40,350 nucleotides of DNA, taken from positions 1 through 40,350 of the forward strand of contig JAFAMV010000118.1 in NCBI GenBank assembly GCA_019233055.1. The letters are read 5' to 3'. A program made the translations under genes and the position numbers. Under the pieces are notes generated by a model. It had not been told where the DNA came from, did no database searches, and was given only the letters and a program-made list of their open reading frames with translations. The DNA is from Curvibacter sp. (lineage in GTDB: Bacteria; Pseudomonadota; Gammaproteobacteria; Burkholderiales; Burkholderiaceae_C). Shown here piece after piece: positions 33,474 through 40,350 of the stretch (the stretch's first letter is position 1; the number at the start of each line of letters is the position of its first letter).

Positions 33474-35042
33474 TCAGCTCACGATGCCCAGGTGCCAGGG
33501 CACGAACTCATGGTCGCCCAGGCCCAGCAGTTCGCTCTTGGTCCGCTCGCCCGAGGCGTGGCGCAGGATGGCTTCGAAGATGCGCTGGCCCATGCCGGGC
33601 AGGTCGACCTCGCCGTCGAGGATGGCACCGCAGTTGATGTCCATGTCTTCGCTCAGGCGTTGGTACATGGGGGAGTTGCTGGCGAGCTTGATGGTGGGGG
33701 CCGGCTTGCTGCCGAACATCGAGCCGCGCCCGGTGGTGAAGCAGATCAGGTTGGCGCCGCTGGCGATCTGCCCCGTGGCCGAGACCGGGTCGTAGCCCGG
33801 CGAGTCCATGAAGACAAAGCCCTTGCGGTCGATCGGCTCGGCGTAGGCGTACACGCCCTGCAGCGGGGTGGTGCCGCATTTCATGGCCGAGCCCAGCGAC
33901 TTCTCGAAGATGTTGGCCAGACCGCCGGCCTGGTTGCCCGGGCCCACCACGCCATTGAACTGGCCGTTGTGGCCGCGTGTGTAATCGGCCCACCAGGCCA
34001 GTTGGTCGAGCAGTTTCTGGCCCACCTCGGGCGAGACGGCGCGGCGCGTCAGCATGTATTCGACCCCATGGATCTCGGGCGTCTCGGACAGGATGGCGGT
34101 GCCGCCATGGCGCACCAGGATGTCCATGGCCGCGCCCAGGGCCGGGTTGGCGGTGATGCCCGAGAAGCCGTCCGAGCCGCCGCACTGCAGGCCGACGCTG
34201 ATGTGGCTGGCCGGCACGGTGCGGCGCCGGTAGGCATTGGCCAGCGGCAGCATCTCTTCGACGGCGCGGATGCCGGCCTCGATGGTGGCACGGGTGCCGC
34301 CCACGTCCTGCATCACCATGCTGCGCAGGAGGCGGCCGCTTTGCAGGCCTTGCGAGTCCATCAGGTCGGCCACCTGGTTGCGTTCACAACCCAGGCCGAC
34401 CAGCAGCACGCCGGCCAGATTGGGGTGGCGTGCGTAGCCGGCCAGGGTGCGGCGCAGCAAGTCGAAGTGCGGGCTTGGCGAAGACATCCCGCAGCCGGTG
34501 GTCTGGGTGAAGGCGACCACGCCGTCCACATGGGGGTAGTCCTTCAGGCGCTCGGGCGTGAAGTGCGCGGCGATGCGGCTGATGGCAGTGGCCGAGCAGT
34601 TCACCGAGGCCAGGATGCCGACGAAATTGCGCGTGCCCACGCGGCCGTCTTCCCGCACATAGCCCTGGAAGCTGGCCTGTTCGGCCGCGCTCAGGTGCTC
34701 GACCGGGCGCACGTCCTGGCCGAAGGCCGGGTCGCGGTCGAATTCGATCAGGGCCAGGTTGTGGGTGTGGACGTGGTCGCCGGGCTCGATGTCGCGTGCG
34801 GCCACGCCGATCACCGCGTTGTACTTGCGCACCGGCTCGCCCCGGGCAATGCGGCTGGCCGCGATCTTGTGGCCGGCCGGCACCTGGGCGCGGGCGCGCT
34901 CGGCCACGCCGGGCAGAGCCTGGCCGAGCGCGATCGGGGTGCGGGCGATCAGGATGTTGTCGGCGGCGTGCAGGCGGATCAGGGGGGCGGCAGAGGCGGC
35001 GGTGGGGTGGGGTGGGGTGTTCACATTCAACCTCGGGTTCAA
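33474..35042 (-). CDS. UxaA-family sugar-acid dehydratase (altronate/galactarate dehydratase-like)
   Basis: At up to 522 residues this is the full two-domain enzyme. An N-terminal SAF-type domain (about 20-105; LIRLHAADNILIA, GHKIAASRIARGEPVRKYNAVIG) is followed by the large UxaA domain with GYVREDGRVGTRNF, TQTTGCGMSS, GLGCERNQV, LQCGGSDGFSGITANPALG and GRGSMFGSKPAPTIKLASN. Family enzymes use iron to dehydrate altronate, galactarate or related acids to 2-keto-3-deoxy acids, the substrate of the downstream aldolase. The start is uncertain. TTG 35042 overlaps the Bug stop as TTGA, while GTG 35024 has GAGG six bases upstream and removes a low-value N-terminus. A 12-base duplication lies at this junction. 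Confidence 0.9.
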   Translation of the reverse strand: MNPRLNVNTPPHPTAASAAPLIRLHAADNILIARTPIALGQALPGVAERARAQVPAGHKIAASRIARGEPVRKYNAVIGVAARDIEPGDHVHTHNLALIEFDRDPAFGQDVRPVEHLSAAEQASFQGYVREDGRVGTRNFVGILASVNCSATAISRIAAHFTPERLKDYPHVDGVVAFTQTTGCGMSSPSPHFDLLRRTLAGYARHPNLAGVLLVGLGCERNQVADLMDSQGLQSGRLLRSMVMQDVGGTRATIEAGIRAVEEMLPLANAYRRRTVPASHISVGLQCGGSDGFSGITANPALGAAMDILVRHGGTAILSETPEIHGVEYMLTRRAVSPEVGQKLLDQLAWWADYTRGHNGQFNGVVGPGNQAGGLANIFEKSLGSAMKCGTTPLQGVYAYAEPIDRKGFVFMDSPGYDPVSATGQIASGANLICFTTGRGSMFGSKPAPTIKLASNSPMYQRLSEDMDINCGAILDGEVDLPGMGQRIFEAILRHASGERTKSELLGLGDHEFVPWHLGIVS

Positions 35043-35049
35043 CCTCGGG
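35026..35049. repeat. 12-base tandem duplication across a gene junction
   Basis: TTCAACCTCGGG occurs twice in direct succession (35026-35037 and 35038-35049, plus-strand sense). On the coding strand it spans the last codons and stop of the Bug receptor gene and the first codons of the dehydratase gene, and it creates the TTGA overlap. Confidence 0.9.
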
Positions 35050-36028
35050 CCAGCAGTTCCTTGAGCTTGAGGCGCTCGATCAGGGCGGTGTCGTGTTGGT
35101 AGACCTCGGCCACGTACTTGCGGTAGTCGGGGCCGTCCAGGTACATCAGGGGGGCGTCGATGCGGGCGGCCACGGCCTTGAATTCATCGCTGTTGACGGC
35201 CTGGCGGAAGGCATCGCGCAGCTTCATCTCGATCGCCGGGGGCAGGCCGGCCGGGGCGCCGATGCCGTTGGGGGCTTCGACCACCACGTTGAAACCCAGC
35301 TCCTTGAGGGTGGGGGCGGATTTGAAGCGCGGCGTGCGCTGCTCGCCCCAGGTGGCCAGCAGCAGCAGCTTGCCGGCCTCGACGTGGGGCGCCCAGGAGC
35401 TGGAGTCGGCCAGCATGTCGACCTGGCTGCCCAGGACGTCGTTGAGCGCGGCCGCGCCCCCCTTGTAGGCGACCGCGTTGAGCCGGATGCCGGCGGCCAG
35501 GGCGAATTCCTCCATGCCCACATGGGTGGCGCCGCCGGTGCCGGCGTGGGCATAGCTGAGCTCGCCGGGATGGGCCTTGGCGTAGGCCACCATCTGCTGC
35601 AGGGTCTTGAAGCGTGACGCGGCGGGCACCACGATGCCGAAGGTCTGGCCCGAGGTGCGGCACAGAAAGCTGAAGTCCTTGAGCGGGTTGGCCTGCACCA
35701 TGTCGAGCTGGGCGAAGCGGGTCACCGAGATCGGGATCTGGCCGATGGTGTAGCCGTCGGGTTTGGCCGAGGCCAGGGCCTTGACGCCGATCATGCCGGC
35801 CGCACCGGCCCGGTTGTCGAGCACGATCGACTGCTTCAGCACCCGGCCCGCGACCTGGCAGATGGCGCGCATCGACTGGTCGGCCGTGCCGCCCACCGGC
35901 CAGGGGCAGAGGAAGGTGATGGGGTGCGCGGGGAAGTCGTCCGCAGTGGCCAGTTGGGGGGCCAGCAGGGCGCTGCCGGCGCCGGCCAGCAGTTGCCGGC
36001 GGGTGAGCAGGGGCTGTTGCAAGGGCAT
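35039..36028 (-). CDS. Bug-family (tripartite tricarboxylate transporter) periplasmic receptor
   Basis: From ATG 36028 (GGAG seven bases upstream) the protein has 329 residues. An earlier in-frame ATG at 36076 would overlap the operator. A Tat-like signal with TRRQLLAGAGSALLA ends near ATADD. The mature protein shows Bug signatures: PITFLCPWPVGGTADQSMRAI, VLDNRAGAAGMIGVKALASAKPDGYTI, HAGTGGATHVGMEEFALAAGI and a C-terminal DGPDYRKYVAEVYQHD. Bug receptors bind carboxylates in the periplasm. Most genomes of this group have many Bug genes without neighbouring TctA/TctB permease genes, and none is present here. It heads the operon, so its ligand is probably the sugar acid degraded by the genes that follow. 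Confidence 0.92.
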   Translation of the reverse strand: MPLQQPLLTRRQLLAGAGSALLAPQLATADDFPAHPITFLCPWPVGGTADQSMRAICQVAGRVLKQSIVLDNRAGAAGMIGVKALASAKPDGYTIGQIPISVTRFAQLDMVQANPLKDFSFLCRTSGQTFGIVVPAASRFKTLQQMVAYAKAHPGELSYAHAGTGGATHVGMEEFALAAGIRLNAVAYKGGAAALNDVLGSQVDMLADSSSWAPHVEAGKLLLLATWGEQRTPRFKSAPTLKELGFNVVVEAPNGIGAPAGLPPAIEMKLRDAFRQAVNSDEFKAVAARIDAPLMYLDGPDYRKYVAEVYQHDTALIERLKLKELLARG

Positions 36029-36081
36029 CGATGTCTCCAGGACTTGTTTGCCTTGGATGATCGTGACGCCATGCATAACTG

Positions 36082-36098
36082 TCTAATCAATTATTAGA
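36082..36098. promoter_or_regulatory. Probable LysR-type regulator binding site
   Basis: A perfect inverted repeat, TCTAAT (36082-36087), 5 bases, ATTAGA (36093-36098), lies in the 105-base gap between the divergent Bug and LysR genes. It contains the T-N11-A core of LysR-type operators (36085-36097 region). It is well placed to control both directions. Confidence 0.6.
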
Positions 36099-36133
36099 AT
36101 CTTTCCATGAGTAATGGGTTATGAAGGTCGAGG

Positions 36134-37102
36134 ATGGTTTCGATTGATCGCGCCTTGCGTTCCAACATCAAGCTGCGCCACCTGCAATTGCTGGTGGCAT
36201 TGGATGAATTCCGCCACCTGGGGCGCACGGCCGAGTTCCTGTCGGTCAGCCAACCGGCGGTGTCCAAGATGCTCGGCGAGGTCGAGGAGATGCTGGGCCT
36301 GCAGTTGTTCGACCGCTCCCGGCGCGGCACCGAGCCCACGCTGGCCGGCCTCTCGCTGCTGCGGTTTGCGCGCGGGGTGCTGGCCGACTATGAGCGCACC
36401 CGCGACGAGGTCGATGCCCTCGAACGCGGTGCGGCCGGGCGGGTGCGCGTCGGCTCGATGGCGGCGGCGTTGCCGACGCTGTTGGCGCCTGCGGTGGCGC
36501 AGTTGAAGCAGGACGCGCCCAAGGCCACGGTGCTGATCGAAGAGGGCGACCTGACCCGCCTGCTGCCCCGGTTGCGCCTGGGAGAGCTGGATCTTTATGT
36601 CGGCCGCCTGGAGCCCGGCTATGCCGCCCCCGATCTGGTGACCGAGGTGCTCTACGAGGATGGCATGCAGATGGTGGTGCGTCCGGGGCACGCGCTGCTG
36701 CAGCAGGCCGTGCCGGGCTGGGCCGATCTGGCCGGCTGCCGCATGGTGGTGCCGCCGCCCTGGGCGTCCATGCGTGTCAAGCTCGAGCAGCAGTTCTTCC
36801 GCCACGGCCTGGTGCCGGCGGTGGATGTGGTCGAATCGGCCTCGTTCCTGGTGCAGCTGAGCCTGGTGCGCGACCAGGAGGCGGTGGCGATCATGGCCGG
36901 TTCGGTGGCCCGGCATCTCATTGTCCAGGGCCTGCTGGCGGCCTTGCCGGTCGATTTCCTGGACGCAGTGCCGCCGATCGGCCTGATGACCCTGCGCGGG
37001 CGGCCCCTGACCGCCATCGCCGAGCGCCTGGTGCAAGAGCTGCGCGCGGTGGCGCAGGCGCGGCCGGAGGGGGCGACCGGCCCCGCCTCTATGCCCGCCT
37101 GA
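36134..37102 (+). CDS. LysR-family transcriptional regulator
   Basis: The 322-residue protein has an N-terminal winged helix (about 8-66; LRHLQLLVALDEFRHLGRTAEFLSVSQPAVSKML), a linker helix and a two-lobed co-inducer-binding domain (about 97-305) with RVRVGSMAAALPTLL and LDLYVGRLEPG. The similarity to the GbpR/GalR-like sugar- and aromatic-acid regulators is general only. It is divergent from the Bug-UxaA-ALDH-aldolase-FAD operon and very likely controls it in response to the sugar acid or a breakdown product. AAGG is six bases before the ATG at 36134. The palindrome at 36082-36098 is its likely site. Confidence 0.92.
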   Translation: MVSIDRALRSNIKLRHLQLLVALDEFRHLGRTAEFLSVSQPAVSKMLGEVEEMLGLQLFDRSRRGTEPTLAGLSLLRFARGVLADYERTRDEVDALERGAAGRVRVGSMAAALPTLLAPAVAQLKQDAPKATVLIEEGDLTRLLPRLRLGELDLYVGRLEPGYAAPDLVTEVLYEDGMQMVVRPGHALLQQAVPGWADLAGCRMVVPPPWASMRVKLEQQFFRHGLVPAVDVVESASFLVQLSLVRDQEAVAIMAGSVARHLIVQGLLAALPVDFLDAVPPIGLMTLRGRPLTAIAERLVQELRAVAQARPEGATGPASMPA

Positions 37103-37195
37103 GCACTGGGCAATGGCCTGGGCAGCGCCTAGACTCCCGCATCAGGGCTGGGCGGCCGGTCCGGGCGCCGGGCGCGTGATCCAGGAGGTGGGGCG

Positions 37196-37384
37196 ATGAA
37201 GGCTTTTCTGGTGTGGGTGCTTCTTCTGGGCCTGGGCTGGCTGGGTTGGCGGCGTCGCCGACGCGGTGGGGCCGGGGGCGACGATGGCTCGGGCGATGGC
37301 GGTGGGGATTTCTTCGGCTCGGATGCGTCGGATGGCGGCAGTTGCGGGGATGGCGGCGGTGACGGTGGTGGTTGCAGCGACTGA
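37196..37384 (+). CDS. Small membrane protein with arginine stop-transfer and Gly/Asp/Cys-rich tail
   Basis: A 62-residue protein with a perfect AGGAGG seven bases before the ATG. Residues 1-18 form one hydrophobic helix, followed by five consecutive arginines (19-23), so the N-terminus should be outside and the tail in the cytoplasm by the positive-inside rule. The last 38 residues consist almost only of Gly, Asp and Ser with two cysteines (SCGDGGGDGGGC) and two phenylalanines. Such tails are seen on uncharacterised bacterial membrane proteins, and function is unknown. It sits alone, 93 bases after the LysR gene. Confidence 0.7.
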   Translation: MKAFLVWVLLLGLGWLGWRRRRRGGAGGDDGSGDGGGDFFGSDASDGGSCGDGGGDGGGCSD

Positions 37385-37544
37385 GGCCTGAACTTCAGTC
37401 AGGATCATGTCGGCTGCCCGTCATTGACGACGCCCGGTCGGGGCTTGGCGACCGCCTCGGGCATTCCGTCGCAAAAGGGCTGATCGCCGGTCGCGCTTCG
37501 AAGAAAGTCCGGCCGGTCGCCCACCTGGACTGAAAGGACATCCG

Positions 37545-38540
37545 ATGCGCCCACTCACTTCGATCTGCCTGAAGGGCGTGGCCGCCCTGGCACTGGCCGG
37601 CACCATGGCCTGGGCGCAGGCAGCCGGCTACCAGCATGGCCATGCCGACGACCCTCAGGGGCCGGCGCTTGAAATCAGCATCTGGTACCCGAGTGCGACG
37701 CCTGCGGGCAGCCTGGACCTGGGGCCCTACACCCTGAAGGTGGCCCCCGACGCGCCGCTGCAGGGGCGGGGTCTGCCCCTGGTGGTGGTGTCGCATGGCA
37801 ACGGCGGCTCGATGATGGGGCACCAGGACACCGCCATCGCCCTGGCCGATGCCGGCTTTGTGGTGGCTGCCGTGACCCACACCGGCGACAACTACGCCGA
37901 TCAGAGCCGTGCCCTGGACATCCTGGACCGGCCGCGCCAGATCAGCCGGGTGATCGACCACATGCTGTCGCGCTGGCCGGGGCATGAAGCCATCGACCCG
38001 GCCCGGGTGGGGGTGTTCGGTTTCTCGTCGGGCGGTTTCACGGCCCTGGTCGACATCGGCGGCCGCCCGGACCTGTCGCTCATCGCCGGCGTGTGCCGCG
38101 AGCACCCCGAGGATTACGCCTGCGGCCTGATCGCACGGTCCCGACAGCCGGTGGCGCTGCCGGCGGTGCCGGTGTCGCTGCATGACGAGCGCATCCGCGC
38201 CGCCGTGGTGGCGGCGCCTGCCTTGGGCTTCACCTTCACCGCCGAGGGCCTGAAAGACGTGAAGGTGCCGGTGCAACTGTGGCGGGCGGAAGACGATCGG
38301 CTGCTGCCGCAACCACGCTACGCCGAGGCGGTGCGCCTGGCCTTGCCGCAGGCGCCCGAGTACCACGTGGTGCCCCTGGCCGGGCATTTCGACTTCCTCG
38401 CCCCCTGCAGCGCCCTGCTGGCCCAGCATGTGCCCGATATCTGCCGCAGCAACCCAGGTTTCGACCGGGCGGCCTTCCATGAGCGTTTCGATGCCGAGGT
38501 GGTCGGCTTCTTCGAGAGGACCTTGAAGGCGGCAGACTGA
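37545..38540 (+). CDS. Exported dienelactone-hydrolase-like alpha/beta hydrolase
   Basis: The 331-residue protein has AAAGGA before the ATG and a Sec signal peptide (about 1-27, cleavage after AQA), so it is periplasmic or secreted. The alpha/beta-hydrolase core shows the oxyanion stretch VVVSHGNGGS (80-89), nucleophile Ser161 in GFSSGG, an acid near Asp250-251 (RAEDDR) and His281 (LAGHFDF). This is the predicted dienelactone hydrolase/acetylhydrolase group (COG4188-like). Two cysteines pairs (Cys184/Cys193, and two in the C-terminal part) could form disulphides. It should cleave an ester or lactone, substrate unknown. No operon partner is evident. Confidence 0.85.
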   Translation: MRPLTSICLKGVAALALAGTMAWAQAAGYQHGHADDPQGPALEISIWYPSATPAGSLDLGPYTLKVAPDAPLQGRGLPLVVVSHGNGGSMMGHQDTAIALADAGFVVAAVTHTGDNYADQSRALDILDRPRQISRVIDHMLSRWPGHEAIDPARVGVFGFSSGGFTALVDIGGRPDLSLIAGVCREHPEDYACGLIARSRQPVALPAVPVSLHDERIRAAVVAAPALGFTFTAEGLKDVKVPVQLWRAEDDRLLPQPRYAEAVRLALPQAPEYHVVPLAGHFDFLAPCSALLAQHVPDICRSNPGFDRAAFHERFDAEVVGFFERTLKAAD

Positions 38541-38900
38541 GTCGTTGCCGGTGTTCCAAGGGAGCACAGACAGGCCGGCAGCACCCTCAAACCGAGGCGA
38601 GCGGCAAGGGGAGCCACGCGACCGGCTAGAATATCGGGTTTCGTGCGGATTGGTCCGCGCGGGGTCTGCTGTGCTTCACCGATCGGTCGTGGGGCGTCGG
38701 GTGGCCGGGTCGGTGCAAACCGGCAGGTTGCCTTCGATGCGCTGTGCCGTGCCTGCGCGCCCCGCCAAGCCCGTCAGGCCTCTGAATCGTTGCCCCAGGA
38801 CGGTTTTCGACCTGCATCCGCATGCAGAAACAGACTTTTAAAAGCCAGGTGGCGCGGTCTTCCAAGCGCTGCCTGCGATTTGCCATATCAGGAGAAAACG
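38541..38900 (+). promoter_or_regulatory. Leader and promoter region of tig
   Basis: The 360 bases before tig contain no convincing gene. The tig frame is open back to 38643, but that extension is basic, cysteine-rich and unlike trigger factor. A -10-like TAGAAT lies at 38627-38632 after a GC-rich stretch, without a good -35 element, which would give an untranslated leader of about 260 bases. I see no riboswitch or tRNA. The ribosome binding site is AGGAGA at 38890-38895. Confidence 0.45.
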
Positions 38901-40214
38901 ATGGCTGTTACCGTTGAGACCCTCGAGAAGCTCGAACGCAAGATCACCTTGACGTTGCCCGTCACCGCCATCCAGGCCGAGGTCGATTCGCGCCTCAAGC
39001 GCCTGGCCCGTACCGTGAAGATGGACGGCTTCCGTCCCGGCAAGGTGCCGATGAACGTCGTGGCCCAGCGCTATGGCTACTCGGTCCAGTACGAAGTGAT
39101 GAACGACAAGCTGGGCGAGGCCTTCAACGCCGCCGCCAACGAGGCCAAGCTGCGCGTCGCCGGCATGCCCAGCATCGCCCAGAAGGACAGCGCTCCGGAA
39201 GGCCAGATGGTCTTCGACGCGACCTTCGAGGTCTGTCCGGAAGTCACCCTGGGTGATCTGTCGGCCGTGGAACTGGACCGCGTCAGCAGCGCCGTGACCG
39301 AGGAAGCCATCGACAAGACGGTGGAAATCCTGCGCAAGCAGCGCCGCACCTTCGCCCAGCGCGCCAGCGGCGAAGCCGCGGCCGATGGCGACCGCGTGAC
39401 CATCGACTTCGAAGGCAAGATCGACGGCGAACCCTTCGCCGGCGGCAAGGCCGAGGCCTTCCAGTTCCTGCTGGGCGAAGGCCAGATGCTCGAAGCGTTC
39501 GAAAAGGCCGTCCGCGGCATGAAGTCCGGCGAATCCAAGACCTTCCCGCTGGCCTTCCCCGAGGACTACCACGGCAAGGATGTCGCCGGCAAGGAAGCCG
39601 ACTTCCTCGTCACGTTGAAGAAGGTCGAGGCCCAGCATCTGCCGGAAGTCAACGAAGCCTTCGCCAAGAGCCTGGGCATCAAGGACGGCACGGTGGAGGC
39701 CCTGCGCGCCGACATCAAGAAGAACCTCGAGCGCGAAGTGAAGTTCCGCGTGCTGGCCCGCAACAAGGCTGCCGTGATGGACGCCCTGGTCGGCGCCGCC
39801 GAGCTGGACCTGCCCAAGGCTTCGGTGCAGGCCGAAGTCGGTCGTCTGCTGGAAGGCGCACGCGCCGAGCTGCAGCAGCGCGGCATCAAGGATGCGGCCA
39901 AGGCCGAGATCCCCGAAGACATCTTCCTGCCCCAAGCCGAGCGCCGCGTGCGCCTGGGTCTGGTGGTCGGTGAGCTGGTGCGCGGCAACAACCTGCAGGC
40001 CAAGCCTGAGCAGCTGCAAGCCCATATCGAAGAGCTGTCGCAAAGCTACGAGAAGCCGGCTGAAGTGATGCGCTGGTACCTGTCGGACCGCGAGCGCATG
40101 GCCGAAGTGGAAGCCGTCGTCATCGAAAACAACGTGACTGACTTCGTGCTGGCCAAGGCCAAGGTGACCGACAAGGCCCTGCCGTTCGACGAACTGATGG
40201 CTGCCGGCAACTGA
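38901..40214 (+). CDS. tig: Trigger factor (ribosome-associated chaperone and peptidyl-prolyl isomerase)
   Basis: Trigger factor binds near the ribosome exit tunnel and helps nascent proteins fold. The 437-residue length is typical. The N-terminal ribosome-binding domain (about 1-145) contains GFRPGKVPMNVVAQRYG, the signature loop region. The FKBP-type isomerase domain (about 155-245) has GDRVTIDFEGKIDGEPFAGGKAE and FPEDYHGKDVAGKEADFLV. The C-terminal chaperone arms are helical (about 250-437). The ATG at 38901 is preceded by AGGAGA. In most proteobacteria tig is followed by clpP and clpX, and here a terminator and a heat-shock-type promoter follow, consistent with that order. Confidence 0.98.
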   Translation: MAVTVETLEKLERKITLTLPVTAIQAEVDSRLKRLARTVKMDGFRPGKVPMNVVAQRYGYSVQYEVMNDKLGEAFNAAANEAKLRVAGMPSIAQKDSAPEGQMVFDATFEVCPEVTLGDLSAVELDRVSSAVTEEAIDKTVEILRKQRRTFAQRASGEAAADGDRVTIDFEGKIDGEPFAGGKAEAFQFLLGEGQMLEAFEKAVRGMKSGESKTFPLAFPEDYHGKDVAGKEADFLVTLKKVEAQHLPEVNEAFAKSLGIKDGTVEALRADIKKNLEREVKFRVLARNKAAVMDALVGAAELDLPKASVQAEVGRLLEGARAELQQRGIKDAAKAEIPEDIFLPQAERRVRLGLVVGELVRGNNLQAKPEQLQAHIEELSQSYEKPAEVMRWYLSDRERMAEVEAVVIENNVTDFVLAKAKVTDKALPFDELMAAGN

Positions 40215-40234
40215 TTGCCTGAGCAGTTGATCTG

Positions 40235-40265
40235 AAAAGGGCTGCGCAATGCGCGGCCCTTTTTT
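40235..40265 (+). terminator. Rho-independent terminator of tig
   Basis: AAAAGGGC-T-GCGC (40235-40247) pairs through a T-G wobble with GCGC-G-GCCCTTTT (40251-40263) around a three-base loop. The thymine run extends to 40265. This is a textbook intrinsic terminator 20 bases after the tig stop. Confidence 0.93.
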
Positions 40266-40286
40266 GTTGCGGGCATTGGGTGTCGG

Positions 40287-40304
40287 CAAGAGGCTTGCCT
40301 CTTG
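40287..40304. repeat. Perfect inverted repeat overlapping the heat-shock -35 element
   Basis: CAAGAGGC (40287-40294) and GCCTCTTG (40297-40304) form an 8-base perfect palindrome with a 2-base centre. Its right arm contains the first four bases of the CTTGAGA element, so a protein bound here could block or assist the promoter. Confidence 0.6.
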
Positions 40305-40328
40305 AGACGACATAATCCACCCCCATTA
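40301..40328 (+). promoter_or_regulatory. Sigma-32 (RpoH) type heat-shock promoter, probably for clpP
   Basis: CTTGAGA (40301-40307), a 13-base spacer and CCCCATTA (40321-40328) match the RpoH consensus CTTGAAA-N13-17-CCCCATNT closely. It points out of the window. The next gene in the usual order is clpP, a known heat-shock protease subunit, which would explain it. Confidence 0.75.
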
Positions 40329-40350
40329 CAAGCTGGTAACGAGCAACGAG

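Noticed and set aside
29453..35102. Long plus-strand ORFs (29453-31000, 31787-33637, 33102-35102)
   Set aside because: All are antisense to well-supported minus-strand enzymes of the second sugar-acid operon and lack recognisable motifs.
38643..38900. N-terminal extension of trigger factor
   Set aside because: The extra residues are unlike any trigger factor, and the ATG at 38901 has a strong ribosome binding site.

Overview
The window is high-GC DNA with long, mostly same-strand operons. The orphan Bug-type solute receptor, the MocR and LysR regulators, the Cyc2-like cytochrome-porin and the tig gene with a following sigma-32-type promoter suggest a member of the Burkholderiales (Betaproteobacteria). 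This taxonomic call is inference from gene content only. I saw no rRNA, tRNA, CRISPR array, integrase or insertion sequence.

Bases 1-8221 (minus strand) are one edge of a natural-product cluster. It holds a 4'-phosphopantetheinyl transferase, a membrane-anchored alpha/beta hydrolase and, overlapping it by ATGA, a hybrid NRPS/PKS that runs off the left edge. The visible domain order is A-PCP-KS-AT-C-carrier-(start of TE). The A domain carries the ten-residue serine code and the AT the malonyl motif. The C domain sits where reductive PKS domains normally sit and has lost its catalytic histidine.

Bases 8336-17687 (plus strand) are a sugar-acid catabolic operon. It encodes a DUF1537 kinase, a PdxA2-type dehydrogenase, a DeoR regulator, an iron-type alcohol dehydrogenase, a DapA/NanA-type aldolase, a sodium:solute symporter, a cytoplasmic sialidase-like beta-propeller, an SDR and a secreted SnoaL-like protein. 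The kinase/PdxA2 pair matches D-threonate-type degradation to dihydroxyacetone phosphate. The other enzymes suggest that the starting substrate is larger and not known. An inverted repeat overlaps the likely promoter.

Bases about 18135-23105 are an A+T-rich island of short plus-strand genes: an Imm50 immunity protein, two proteins with paired CxxC motifs, a secreted protein, a membrane protein, a GNAT acetyltransferase and a decayed gene. It looks like an immunity-gene array without its toxin. On the minus strand beside it are a glutathione S-transferase, a protein of unknown function and a TIGR02594-like amidase.

Bases 25188-29210 hold a MocR regulator divergent from a small membrane protein, then a two-gene operon encoding a fused monoheme cytochrome-porin resembling Cyc2 and a diheme cytochrome c lipoprotein. 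This is a possible route for electrons across the outer membrane.

Bases 29558-37102 are a second sugar-acid operon (minus strand) under a divergent LysR gene: Bug receptor, UxaA-type dehydratase, aldehyde dehydrogenase, HpcH/HpaI aldolase and FAD-linked oxidase. Together these could convert an aldonate to pyruvate plus a short hydroxyaldehyde that is then oxidised. The right end has a small Gly/Asp-rich membrane protein, a dienelactone-hydrolase-like protein and trigger factor (tig), followed by a strong terminator and a sigma-32-type promoter reading out of the window, probably into clpP.
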